In this document: positions 1 to 13,500 of the stretch, one piece after another
Layout: each line of letters begins with the position of its first letter
Position numbering within the stretch: position 1 is the stretch's first letter
From: Rhopalosiphum padi
Taxonomy: Eukaryota > Arthropoda > Insecta > Hemiptera > Aphididae
Length of the DNA stretch: 64,000 nucleotides
NCBI RefSeq assembly: GCF_020882245.1
Contig: NC_083598.1
Coordinates: 77,815,714-77,879,713, forward strand
Direction of reading: 5' to 3'
The notes under the pieces: generated by a model
Told to the model about the DNA's origin: nothing
The model's database searches: none
Seen by the model: only the letters and a program-made list of their open reading frames with translations
Made by a program: the position numbers and the translations under genes

Positions 1-278
1 ATTCATACTTTATGGCGTAGAGAAATATGTATTGAATAATAATAATTTTGAAGACATTATTGATATTGTTTAAAATAAAATTGATTTATAAGATTTAAAA
101 AAAACTATCATTATATAATATTATATATGTATATAACTAAATATTTTTTTTAAACTTAATATTTTATTCTGTTTTTATTAAATGCGAAATATGAGCTATT
201 TTGTTTATTAATTAATAATTAAAAGGAAACATATTGTATAAAACTTTAAAATAAGCATGCATCTATTATAGTCTATAC

Positions 279-805
279 CAGGGGTCGGCAACCTTTTGAA
301 ATAACGGAGCCAAAAGTTACAATTTACATAATTTCCCAGTTTTTAAAGAGCCACAAAAAAATTTTGTTTCAATATTTTAGTAATTGCTTATATAAAGGTA
401 ATTGATTTTCGATTTAAAATAAACGAATTTATACATGAAATAATATTTATCCATGTAAAAACACACAAATATTTTTAGCACAAAACATATTCAAGTATTT
501 TAGGTAAATGATAATAAATAGTACAATTATTGAATAATAGACAGTTATATCGTTACATCAATGGAAGCATTGGCTTTGCATACATTTGAAAAGTTTGGTA
601 CACACTTTTAATTTTAATTGATTATGAAAGCCTGTGCAGATATTTCATATTCTTAAAAACAAAAAATATGTAATGTTAAATAATATATATTTTTTTATAT
701 AGCTATTTATTTTTTTTTTTTTTTTTATAATAAAATTATTATTTTTGCGTATGGACCTAGAGAGCCGCAACTTAAAATCGAAAGAGCCGCAGGTTGCCGA
801 CCCTT
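279..805. mobile_element. hAT-type MITE in the pickpocket intron region
   Basis: The left end reads CAGGGGTCGGCAACC and the right end is its near-complement GGTTGCCGACCCTT. The flanks gtctatac (271-278) and gtatatac (806-813) match at 7 of 8 bases, as expected for an aged 8-bp hAT target duplication. The subterminal motif GAGCC recurs inverted near both ends. There is no transposase ORF, so this is a non-autonomous element. It lies upstream of the first visible channel exon and so is probably intronic. Confidence 0.8.
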
Positions 806-999
806 GTATATACTCTAAAAAAAACACTAAATATAGCCGAGACGAAATAAATTTGAGGACTGATAAAATAGTTTTCTCATATGGATATTTTTTATAGTTC
901 ATCAACTGTTATATTAAAAGTTTAAATTTTTATCAAAAATCAATTCTGATTAAATATTATGATATTACAGTATTAAAATATAAAAAAAATATGTTGTAG

Positions 1000-1555
1000 A
1001 AATATTTAGAGCACTGAAAACTCGTGATTTCAATAAGTTGGGATTAGTGTGTAATTGCATATCTAGTTGTACTGAGCCAGAATATAACGTTTTGAGCAAA
1101 GAAATTGGGTCGTAAGTTCAAATATAATTATAATATTTTATTATATTCATAATAAAAAACATATATTATATACTGTTAGTTTAACTACTGAAGACCAAGA
1201 TACCGAAGATTTTAAATATGGATCAAAAGTAATCATTGCATTAGATAGACTACCAAATGAAAGACTTAAAAGAAATGTAGTAAGATCTCGTATGGACCTC
1301 ATCGGTATGTTACACTTCATAAACAAACTATTGAAAATAATAATTTATGTAATAAATAATTTGTTCTATATAGTTTCAATTGGAGGAACTTTAGGTCTAT
1401 TTCTTGGAGTCAGTCTGTTAAGTATTGTTGAAATAGTTTACTTCTTTGTTGTTTGGACACATAAAAAACCACAAAGCATTACAAATAACGTCAAAAGTAA
1501 AAAACAAGTGCATCGATCAATTCAAAACACTAATAATTTGCCATTTTTACATTGA
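1000..1555 (+). CDS. ppk: Pickpocket-like DEG/ENaC sodium channel, 3' end (three exons, partial)
   Basis: This is the C-terminal part of an amiloride-sensitive, ENaC-family cation channel subunit. The exons are 1000-1111, 1180-1304 and 1374-1555 (TGA stop), joined in phase. The first carries the cysteine-rich end of the extracellular domain, CNCISSCTEPEY, typical of insect pickpocket proteins. The second carries the last extracellular strand region. The third holds the second membrane helix with the signature GGTLGLFLGVSLLSIVEI and a short basic cytoplasmic tail. An AATAAA lies at 1577-1582, just after the stop. The rest of the gene (first membrane helix and most of the ectodomain) lies left of the window; I saw no further exon in 1-999. 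The gene converges on the minus-strand gene ending at 1692, leaving only about 136 bp between stops. The family assignment is firm; the particular ppk member is not determined. Confidence 0.88.
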
Positions 1556-1691
1556 ATTACTTTATGTACATCTAAAAATAAAAATTAATAATTCACACAT
1601 AGATATTAGTCAAAATATTAAACACGAATAATATGAGATAAACCTTATCATAATGTATTAAAATAATTAATAAATAAACTTAAAACAAAGG

Positions 1692-4600
1692 TTATTCATT
1701 TCTTTTGTGACTATTCGTCGTTAGTTCCATGTTACAAGAACTTTCAGTATCCGTTTCAATGAAGCGCTCATCCATTTCATCACTAGAAGGTTTATTAAAA
1801 CGCGACAATATAAAGGACATAGTGAACTTAAAAGTGAGAAGTACAACACTTAGGGCAGCGATGTATTTGATAATTGTAACAGTATCAAATGTGTAAGAAG
1901 ATTTCTTGTTTTCTATTAACATAAAAAATAAAAATCACAATTTAAATTAAAAATTAATTGTAAAATAATATATAATAGCTATTAATTATTTATACATTTT
2001 TTTTCGCATAAACTCACCATTTTGTTTTGCGTGTTCTGCCAACTGATTATCAAAGTTTTGAATAGAATGATTATATACCAAATTGTTTAATTCCGATTTA
2101 TCGTGTTTTAAAACTATTATTGGCTTTTCATTTTTTAAGGGTATACTAGTATTCCTCAAATTCAAATTATAATAAGACTCGGTTGTTATATTAAGAACAT
2201 TTTTATTGTTTAATATTCTACTATATTCAAATTGTTTTAAGTTGGGATTTGAACGAGAGATATCGATGACGGCCATTTTTTTATCAGGAACAATGGAGTC
2301 GTTTAAATATGCGACTCCACTCGGTACGCGAGTCGTTGAATTATTTAACGTTGTTTTGTTTTCATTAATCGTGGTATTCTGTTTGGTCTGTTGAGTGTTA
2401 AGTGATTTATTACTCAACTGTTCAACATTGTTTGGTACACTTGATTTAATTGATAATTTAGTAGAATTATTTATTAATGCCGTAGGGGACGTGGAATTTA
2501 CCACTAAATATTTAGTGGCTGTGGTAGATGAATTTATTTGTTTTACAATAGATACTATTGGAAATGTAAAAAGTGGTTTAACGGTTGAGTTAGAAAAATT
2601 AACAGAAGTTTTATTTATCAAAGGAGAATTTTCCATCACAGATTTAGTGATTATGACATTAGGAATAGAAATCACTTTTATGCTAGGATTAAGTTTATCT
2701 GGTCTGGAAATTGTATTAGAAATATTAGGCAATATCGTAATCATAGGTATAGTTTTATTTTTTATTAAATGTTCAGTTGATGAGCTAGAAATATCAGGGA
2801 TTAAAGTCGTAGGAGGTGTATTCATTATTTTTGAGGAATTGCTTTGATTGTTCACCACTATACTTGGAAGAACTGTCGAAACTTTAGGAATCAAACTCGT
2901 AGTAATATTATTGGGATCAATAGAACGAAATGTTGTAGAATTAGAAACTAAAGCAATTTTTGGTCTTTCGGTTGATGTTGTAGTAGTTGATGGAATTAAT
3001 ACGGTTATAGACTTCGTTGTTGAATTTGTCATAGACATGGGTGTAAATGTAGATGTAGTGTTCAAATATTTAACATTGCTTGCTGTTGTGACTTTATCAA
3101 TTGTTATTGTATCGTTGGGTCCATTTTTGATAGTTGTTATTAAAGGACTAGAAGTTGTTATGTTTAAAACGGTTATATTTAATATTTTATTTTTTACTGG
3201 AGTAGTAGCTGTGGTTGGAGTCACAGTAGTTGTAGTAGTTAAATATAATCTTGTGATATTATCCACTGGTTTAACTGTAAATTAACGAATTTTATGATAA
3301 TAAATATACTATAGTAAGAACACAGATGAAACGCAATAGCCAAAAGGTACTCACTATATGGACATTTAATTTGAATGTCTGAACAACAGTTTTGATTATT
3401 AAAACATTCCCAATCACATGAACACCTACCGTCCGTTATTTTTCCACAGTTATCATGACAACTGTTTACCTCTATAAACAATCAAATATTTCACATTACA
3501 ATAGTATTATGTATTCATTTTATGTGACAAAAAAAAAAAATTTAAGATACAAAACAATAAATCATAAATGTCATATTATATTTACCTTCTTCGTACGGAA
3601 GATTATTACAACTATCACCCTCTGTAATAACTATATTATCAATGGCTGCCCTACAACTTTTCCCTTCAATTACGATCTACAAAGTAACAAAAGAATAATA
3701 TTAAATATACGTTTTAAAATACACAAATTGAATCTACTCACTCTAGAAGTAGTATTAAATTTATACAATCCAATTATAGCTCTTCCTTCTCCTTCGTGAG
3801 TTTCCCAGTGAGGTATGCCACCAAAAATGACTTTTAGAGTAGGAAGTCCGTTTGAACTTCCTGACAATACTTTATATGCAAATATTAAACATCTTTGTTT
3901 ACTTCTAACTGAGCTAAATGGCGGTGATAACAATCGCCCTGTAGTAGATGAACCATAATTTCCAGCATCCAATGATATATAATTACCTGATAAAAAAAAA
4001 AACTTAAATTTTGTTTAAATTAATTATATTTCTACTAACTTTTAAAATATTCAGAAGATCCTGGTGGTACGTGACGCCTGCTAACAAATAAAATGAATGA
4101 CATTTTATCAGCTAACCAATCAATGTCGTTAAAAATATCATTTTTCCAACCACAAAATCTTTCATCTGACGATTCGAAATCACAGGATAAATATATTTGA
4201 TCATGTTCTGTTTAAAATATTTGGTTAATATTAAATTAATCAATGTTACACAAAATATACGCATAACTCATATATTATAATATATGCATTAATTTAATAT
4301 TAATAGGTATATGTTTACTCACCTTTACATCCTTTCAATTCTTCATTCCATTCCAAATCTTCATTGCAATAAACATAACTTGGACCATCTATTGTATATC
4401 CAAAATCGCATATCACTTCTAACTTAGCACCTTGATTGAGAACATCTAATCTTCCATGAGGTATTAGATCTTGAATAGGACAACCTTCTCCTATTATGTA
4501 CAAATAAAAATATAGAATATAAATAATTTTGTGAATCAAGAGAAAACCTCTTTTCTCGGATACCTAATATTAAATATTTACTTAAACTTTAGACTACAGT

Positions 4601-7600
4601 GCGGTTCAAACGACGAATACAACCCACAGTAATTTATTTCGTATTTTAAGAAAGTATTACTTTATTTACCTTGTAGATAATTTACTGTATTTATTCATCG
4701 TAGTATTAAAAAAACCATACAAATTTTAATTTTCTGCCTTATTTCCTTATTGCATTTGGAAATGAATTAAAAATAATAAAAATAAAACAGATTAGAAGTA
4801 GATAATAACACAATATGAGATTTATGTTTGAAAATATATCGTAAAATTACGCAAATATCTAAAATCTAAATACCTACCCGATGAGTTACTGATGAAAATA
4901 AAATGATATGTTTATATAAAAGAAAAGCCATACATTTATAATATATGACACGATATAATATATTAATAAAAAAAAATCAAACAGCACAAAATTATATAGT
5001 GCTCTATAATATTTTGTGATGTTTAATAATTGTATTCAAATACTTAATAATCTGTAACAACTAACAAATTATCTTTTGTCCATTGCGTGATTATGCAGAT
5101 TATTATTTAATTATACATTAATGCCCGACTTCATACTTTGCCCGTAACGTAACTGAGCAATAAATTTATAATATTATAATATGTTTATAATACTTCACAC
5201 TTCATATTTTATTTCACAGTTTATTTAATTAATTATGAAAAGAATTATTTTATTGAAGAAACATTGTTACATGTTATATACATACACTTTGATATGGATT
5301 GCTTACATTTTTATATTATTATATTTAGTTTGTAAACATTTATTAATATAATTTTTCAATATCAAAAGCGTTTTTTTTTTATCACATTTTCCCTTTCTTC
5401 TATGACATATCATTAAAATATTTGTTTAAATGTTTACATTACAATAATATATTATATTGCTTTCGAACTATATATGAGCATTACTAGTTCACTACCTACT
5501 CATTAGATCTTCAAAAAACGTACAATAAAACTTTATATTACAATGCTGAGATATTAAATTGAAAATGTTATTCTTATATGGAAACATTTTCCTAGCTAGT
5601 TTTATGATTATTTTTATATTAACAAAGACTTATAATATGGTAAATATTGATTCGAATAAGAATTAAGATAGACAATGGTGATTGGTAGTAACAAGTAATA
5701 TTGTTTGTTTATATAATTTAGGTACCTATTAACTTGTTTGTTATACTATACATGTGTACTATTGAGTTATCTTTGGTTAGTAATATATTAATAATATTAT
5801 TATTTTATTTAGAATAACTTAACAAAAAAAAAATGTTTTTCAATCCATACACAATAATCATTAGACAATTTATATAGGTAGAACGCAATGTTTGTGTGTG
5901 TGTGTGTGTGTTAAAAAGAATCTCATTACTCAGGGATTTGTTGGTTCACTAAAAATGAATATTTTTTCAATCTGACATTTTCTTGGAGGTTTTTGTACCA
6001 ATTTTAGCCTTTTATTTATCCTCTACCACTCTAGTTATACAAGGTTTTAAGTTTTAGGTGATAAAAAAAAAATAATAATAATAATGTTTAGTAATTTACT
6101 TTGTTATCACAGTCCACGACTAAATAAATTATTTTGTTAGCATGTATCAGATTTTTTCAGGTTGTAAACTTAGTAATAATAAAAAAAAAATACAGTGTGT
6201 TTTTTGTTGTTTTTGCTACTGAACTTTGAATTAAATAATATCTAATAAATTTAATTTAAAAGTTGGTGCTTCGATAATATATTATTATATATAAATATAT
6301 AATATTCCACCTTCGAATCTTTGTAATAGTACTATAGAAACAATACATTCAAATACGTCAGAGTAGATCTACAAACAGTTTCTTTCGCGTGACTAATTAT
6401 ACGTAGAATTATCTCAAACTAGGGACCCTAAAAATCGAATAACTTTAATTCCTACTGATAATAAAACTAAAAATATTATTTATTCGTAAGTTGTATTAAT
6501 TACATTGTTTGTAAATCATCCTTTCATTTTCAAATATGATCGTTAAACAAATAAATAAAACTATGTTTATTGTTATGATTTTATCAACGTTTTTATTTAT
6601 TCTATATATTTTTGGGCAAAGCCACGTGGGACTGCTAGTTATATATAATTTCAGACCTATATTTTATACTTAATCAAAATTACTCAAATAACCGTCTTAA
6701 AAAAATGTATAGTTTATTAGTTTACATTTAACGGAGTTTAAAAAACGAACATTTATAATTAAGCTATCAAAGAAGTTGTCTGTGTAATTCAGTAATAAAA
6801 TAAAAACTATATCTTGAATTATTGTTGAATGGTATTTGTGAATTTGTTATAAATATTTATGAAGTAGACTAATACAATTATTGTCATAAATACGAAATAC
6901 TCAAACTTTATGATCCATCATTTTTAATTTTTTCGACAACTTAATCGAGTAATATAGAATAATAATTAAACATATTATAATATTATTTAAGAACTTAAAA
7001 ATTAATTAGGTACCACACTGTAAGTTTATATTTTTTTTATCTGTTCCGTTGTCGTTTTAGTGTATTAAATTTGTAGTCTTGAACATTTTTGCCCTACCGA
7101 ATTTTATTTCCTGAATTTTATAACTTTGTCATTGCAACTGCTATGTATAATGTATATACTACTAGTGAATCGATTAAATCAAACTTACTAGCGCAAATCG
7201 GATTCTCGGTGTCCCATTGCCCTCGAACACAATTCGCTACCTCGTTACCACGAACCAATTTGAACGGTGACAGGCAAGTAATCCTCGCTACCCGTCCTGA
7301 AGACCGCAATTTTACTCGACCGTTGTCTAGTTGTATGTTCGGGCATCGAGTTCTCGAAAGAGAATCACATTCTAATACTGGAATCAAGCACATGATTTTT
7401 ATTTTTTATTTGTCAAGTTAAAAACGTAATTATTGCTATAATCAGCTTTCCACAAACTATAATAATAACAAATACCATAACATAGATGCGATAATAGCTT
7501 TTTAATAATAAAAATATTTTCAAACAAATAATTAAAAAATAGTATTTCAATAAAAATAAGAATAATTCAAACAAATATGAAATTAATACTGAAGCCAAGG

Positions 7601-8428
7601 TTGTAATAATATGTTTTTTAAAATTGAATCGAATAGATATTTATTATTTTTCTTTAACTGACACAAAAATCCCTAGTACTCCTCAAAATTTTTTTGTTGG
7701 CTTTTTTGACAGAACTTCACATTTTCTATTCTTCTTAACATATTGTGTATAGATCTGAAAGTCAGTGTCTACAAAATTTAATCTATGATTAAATTTTTTA
7801 TTTGATTATATTAAAATTATTATTGGCTTATTGTTGGAAATTAGTATAAGTTTTCCAACTGTCAGAAGTTTCTAAGTTACGTATTACATTTATTTTTATA
7901 AGTATAGTTTACAATACATAGAATATCCATATATTGGCAGTACTAATTTTATGTTTTTGGTAATAAAAAAATTCAACATTTCCTTAAAATACTAAGACAA
8001 TCAAAAAACTGATATGTTGCTTTTAACAGTTGTCACCATTAAAATTTCAAATAATTAAAATTTAATAAAAACAAACATAAATTATTGTGCCAGATTTATT
8101 TATTGAAATCTATTTTTTAAGTAGATGACTCTATACTTTATATTATATAAGTTATACAACTTATCAACTCGTAGTCTTACTCAAACCCGATCAACCCAAT
8201 ATAATATCTGTGTCTTGTGTATTTGTTTAATATTTAAGTTGTCATGTTTTTAATGATTATATACTATATAGTTATAGTAAAATGTAAATATAAAATTGTG
8301 CGCATGACACACAATTTATTATTAAAACCTATTTTTAAATTAAACCTTTTAAAAATTATATTATACTAACCTTTACTCAGATACAAGTAAACGGAAAAGA
8401 CAAATACAATACTGAATCCGCGGACCAT
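1692..8428 (-). CDS. Type I membrane protein: CCP-CCP-MAM-somatomedin B-mucin stalk-TM (paralogue A)
   Basis: Nine exons give 837 residues: 8371-8428, 7189-7377, 4323-4490, 4040-4207, 3742-3986, 3586-3676, 3355-3471, 2018-3274, 1692-1912. Order: signal peptide (MVRGFSIVFVFSVYLYLSKG); CCP/sushi 1 (about 22-82) and 2 (83-138), with CxxxxW-type ends; a MAM domain (139-306) with FCGWKND at its start and AAIDNIVI at its end; a somatomedin-B domain (307-345) with eight cysteines including the CC pair; a 419-residue Thr/Ser/Asn-rich stalk full of NxS/T sites; then a membrane helix (about 776-800) and an acidic tail. CCP, MAM and SMB modules are extracellular adhesion or recognition folds, so a cell-surface role is inferred, but no ligand can be named. 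Every domain-bounding intron is phase 1. Introns of 2.7 kb (4491-7188) and 1 kb hold only AT-rich sequence and a TG microsatellite near 5891. A paralogue lies immediately upstream at 10560-17660. I know no named family with this exact order. Confidence 0.85.
5889..5911. repeat. TG dinucleotide microsatellite
   Basis: A short uninterrupted run of TG repeats inside the large intron between the two CCP exons of paralogue A. The surrounding intron (4491-7188) is otherwise plain AT-rich sequence in which I see nothing else. Confidence 0.8.
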
Positions 8429-10559
8429 CGTGAATAGGTTTGTGAACTATTCACACTGTAACTGAATTCAGGATTGTCATGTATGCTTGGTACGTACACC
8501 ACGACATCCTCTTTATCGCGCACCGGAACACCATCAGCGATAAACAAAAATAACATTAAAGGTCAATTATAGATTATATATTATGTTAATAAAGAATTTA
8601 CATATCACGAAAACACATTTTTCGATTGATAAATGAAAAAGTCTCAAATTTCTTTTTTTTGACTGGACAGTTGACAGGATTATTTGATTAACTGTTTGAG
8701 TACTTTTCGCTATATAATCAATAAATTATAATATTTTCAATTTTCACACGAAATACAATGCAGTTTAAGTAAATATGTAACAGTATGATAAATAATAAAC
8801 GCAGAGCTAGCTCATACTTTTATTTAGTATTTTATTTTCTATAATTAAAAGTTGATTTTTTTTTATTATTATTATTTAAATATAATAATATATCATTTAA
8901 ATATATTATACCAATAAGGGTATAAATCATATTGAATCTAAATAATTAATAATGATAAAAATGTATCAGTTATGGCGTTTTAACCGTCAATTTTAACATT
9001 TGTAAATAGTCTCAATGATCCATTTCTTAACTATCTTAACAATTTTAAAAACTATAATACCATTTTTATATCATGCTGCAATTACTGATATTTTTACAAT
9101 ATACACACTATACTTATGTCTCGTATGAAATCGTGTGCAAACGGTCATCCAATAAATTTACCCATACGTCTAGCCGTCTAGGCACAGATGAATAAAATAA
9201 GTACGCGTTTAAACTGCGCAATATATCAAAACAGTCAACAAACTATAAGATTTTGTTTGGTAAAATATTTTTATTAAAAAAAAAAAAACAATTTTTAAGA
9301 TGATTAATTAAATATTGTTTAGTACCACTTATATACCTAAAGAATGCAGTAAAATAAAATTTATATAAACTATAAAGGAAAATTATAATCCTGTATGGCT
9401 GTATTCCTTCATCGGGCACTACGGACTAGAGAAGATAGTCTAATAGTTAACTAATCAAATATTAAAATTATTCATAAATTAAATATGTATACTCAATATA
9501 TTGTATAATATATATGTAAGCCTGCTGTAATTTAAAACTTATACTATATAATGTAAGGTTTTTTTAAAAAAGAAAATTTATCCTAGATACCATCAATATA
9601 TTTATACTAGTATATCTAATCTAAAAACATGAAAAAAATTGGATGAAAGCAGTTATTCATTGATAATATTACAGTCTTAACCTATACTAGTTTAAAGGTA
9701 CATACCTATTTTAAGCTTATAAAATATTATGACACTAATACTGCTTTAGACAACTTATTAGGAATTCCAGATATTGTAAAATAGAATAAATTTTGGATCA
9801 GAGGAATTTCGTGAGGCACTACGTAATAGTAAATACTCGTATAAAACCATTTGGTTTCTTCAATTATTAATTTTTATATAATTTAAGTTAAATAATTGTC
9901 AACTAAAGACCTATCTTATAAAAAGTGCGTTTATTGCCTTACTGTCAATATACCTACCTATAAAAATGTTTTTTCGTATTTCATTGAAATACAATCACAT
10001 TTACTTAAACTATTCCAATATAAAGAGTATAGACTTACATATTTTCATTTCTATGTTATATTAAGTTACTATAGGAACTATAGCACCTTTGATGATACTA
10101 CAGGTTTGATAGTTTTAAAAAATAACAGTGGTACAAATATTAAAGGAAAAAAGCAGTCCACGTTTTCATTATTTGTTTCTATAGGAACATAATTTTTTTT
10201 TTTTTTTACTTTATTTGCTTTAAATTTTTAATCAATAATAATAAAATAATAACTAACGTAACAAACGTAATTAAAATATACAATCTTTATATAATTTAAA
10301 ATAACAGTGAATGAAAAACAGGAAGTTAGATTATTTTTGATGCTTATATTATAATTAATATAATAAGTATATCTACGATAGAACTGAAGTATATAAAAAT
10401 GAACAATTATTAGATTGTTTAAAAAAATTGACAAATAGTTCAATAAATACATTAACATAAATCTAGATAATTAATACATTTAAAAGAAAAAAAGCACTCA
10501 ATAATAAAATCCATTCTTGTAAATTATCTATCCAATAATTCAACTCTTAAATTTTCAAC
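8429..10559. other. Intergenic region upstream of paralogue A
   Basis: There is no convincing coding sequence. The block about 8500-8570 (cctctttatc, gcgcac, then gataaacaaaaataacatta) is similar to 17802-17875 upstream of paralogue B, so it is probably conserved 5' UTR or promoter DNA. The remainder is AT-rich. The short ORFs here (for example 9896-10192 and 10228-10458) have low-complexity translations and no domain. Confidence 0.5.
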
Positions 10560-13500
10560 TCAGCGAAAGCTTGATCTTTCATATAGATAATAGATTGGTT
10601 TCTTGATAAGCAACTTTATAAAGTGATAAAAATGCTTTAAAATGAATAGTATAACACTTACAGCAGCAAGGTATACAATAATATAAATGGTATTATATAC
10701 ATATGTCAATGTAGCGTTCTCTGTACAAACAGAAATTACAAAATATAAATATCAAAAAATGTAAAAATTAAATATACAGCATTTTTAAAAACTCACCGTT
10801 TTTTTTCGAGTCCTCTAAAAGATTAATAGACTCGGTAGTTACAACTGGTAAATTGCTATAATTATTGTTGAATAAAAATACGTATGTGTTTACAGTTTTA
10901 TTATATTTTAAAGGTATTATAGAGTGTTCAAGATTTAGTTTAAATACGTCAGTTGTTAAATTTTTATTGGAAAAAGTAGACGTGTTAAAATCATTGTCAA
11001 TATTTAGTGAACGGCGAGTTATTAAACGATTTAATGTTGAATTTGTAAAATGCGTTGTGTTCGATAACTTGTCAGTATTCGTTAAAGTAGGCATGTCAAT
11101 TGTTATTGCATCGTTGTAGCCTTTCCTGGGAATAATAGTTACATTTAAGATTTTATTTCTTTCTGAAGTCATCATTGAGATCAGTGTAGAAGTTGTCGTA
11201 GTAGCTAAATATAATCTAGCAATATCGTCCATCGGTTTGACTGTAAATTAATAAATTTTATTTTGATAAATTATAATTAATAAAGTATAAAAAAAAACGT
11301 ACTAAAACGTAATAATACGTACTATACGGACATTTGATTTGTATGTCTGGGCAGCAGTTATTATTATTATGACATTCCCAATCACAAGAACAACCAATAC
11401 CGTCTGATATTTTTCCACAGTTGTCATGACAACTGTCGATCTCTGCAAATAATCAAATTTATCACAATAGGATAGTATTGTAAATTTGCAAGTGATGAAT
11501 ACAAAATTTAAGTTATAAAACGATAAATTATAAATTCAAATAATTCAATACTATACTTATACCTTCTACGTACGGTTGTTTATTACAACTATTACCCTCT
11601 GTAATAATAATATTATCAATGGCTGCCCTACAACTTTTCCCTTCAATTACGATCTACAAAGTAACAAAAAAATAATATTAAATATACGTTTTAAAATATA
11701 CAAATTGAATCTACTCACTCTAGAAGTAGTATTCAATTTATACAACCCAATTATAGCTCTTCCTTCTCCTTTGTGAGTTTCCCAGTGAGGTATGCCACCA
11801 AAAGTGACTTTTAGAATAGGAGGACCATTTGAATTTCCTGACATTACTTTATAAGCAAATATCAAACATATTTGACTATTACTAACTGGGAGAAGTGGCG
11901 ATAACAATCTTCCGGTGTTAGTGAATTCATCATTTCCAGCAACCAAAGATATGTAATTATCTAAAGATAAAAAATTAACTTTAATTTTATCTCAAATTAA
12001 TTGTGTTCTTATTTACTTGTAAAATAGTTAGAAGATCCAGGAATTACGTGACGACTGTTAAAAATGAATGATATTTTGTCAGCCAGCCAATCAGTGTTAT
12101 TAAAAATATCGTTTTTCCAACCACAAAATCTTTCATTTGACGATTCGAAATCGCATGATAAATTCAAAATGTAAGCTGCAGTAGTCACCGTTTTTGGTGT
12201 GACAGTGGTTTTAGTTGTTAAATATAATTTAACAATTTCGTCCATTGGTTTAACTGTTAATTAATTAATTTTATGTATAAAAATTATAAATATATTATAA
12301 TGAGAACACCAATGAAATGAAATACTCACTATACGGACATCTGATTTGAATATCTGGGCAGCAATTATTATTTTTATAACAAGACCAATCACATGAACAA
12401 CCAATACCGTCTGATATTTTTCCACAGTTGTCATGGCAACTGTCGATCTCTGTAAACAGTTAAATATCACGTTATGATATTATTATTGTGCTTAGCGAAT
12501 TCAATGTTAAATTTTATGTAGAATGAACATAGATTATTTTTCACGCTTATTTACCTTCATCATACGGTCGTTGTGTACAGCTATCATCCTCTGTAATTAT
12601 CAAATTATCAATAGCTGCTTTACAACTACTCCCTTCAATTACGATCTATAAAATAAGATACATAAAATGAAACACACGTTTTTAAAAACACAATTTGAAT
12701 ATACTCACTTTATTTGAAACATTAAAACGATATAACCCAATTATAGCTCGTCCTTCCCCTTTGTGAGTTTCCCAGTGAGGTATTTCCCCGAAAATTACTT
12801 TCAGTGTTGGACGATTTTGTGAATCACTTGATGTAACTTTGTATGAAAATTGTAAACACCTTTGTTTACTTGCAACTGGAAGGAGTGATGGAGATAATAA
12901 TCGTCCAACGGTAGTGGATCCATAATTTCTCGCATTCAATGATATATAATAATCTAGTTTAAAAAAAAATATTTATGTAGTATATAATTCAAATTAATAA
13001 TTTTAAAGTTACAATGTGCTAAATTTCTAAATCCAATCTTGCCGGTAATTTATATTTAGAGATGTATACATATTGTTTAATTATTACAGAAACCATTCTA
13101 ATTTATGGATTACGATTATTATGGAAAGGTTTTAAATTTCAAAGCTCAACTACTGCAAAATAAAATAAATGTTAAAAATGATTCAATATCTTTTAATATG
13201 TTATAAATTATGAAACATTTTCATTTAATAACTTGTAAAAATATTTGTAACATTTTTTATCTTCTTAAATATAAAATGTATATATGTTCCACATCATAAA
13301 CACAATTAGGAATTTAGGAATGTAAGTCAATGTTTATAAAGTTAATTGTTAATATTCACAAATACTATGAAATTGAAAAAAATGTAATGTATAGATTTTA
13401 AATAGAGTATATTTTAATAGACACATTCTAAATTATTCATCTACTCGTATTTCTGAATCGTGGAGTGAGGTGAGAAAGCAGCATAATGCATACAATATCT

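Noticed and set aside
2395..3285. Two plus-strand ORFs of about 150 codons
   Set aside because: They are the antisense of the Thr/Ser-rich stalk exon; ACN codons read backwards give Val/Gly/Ile-rich text with no domain.
3455..3799. Plus-strand ORF over the SMB and MAM exons
   Set aside because: Antisense of clearly conserved minus-strand exons.
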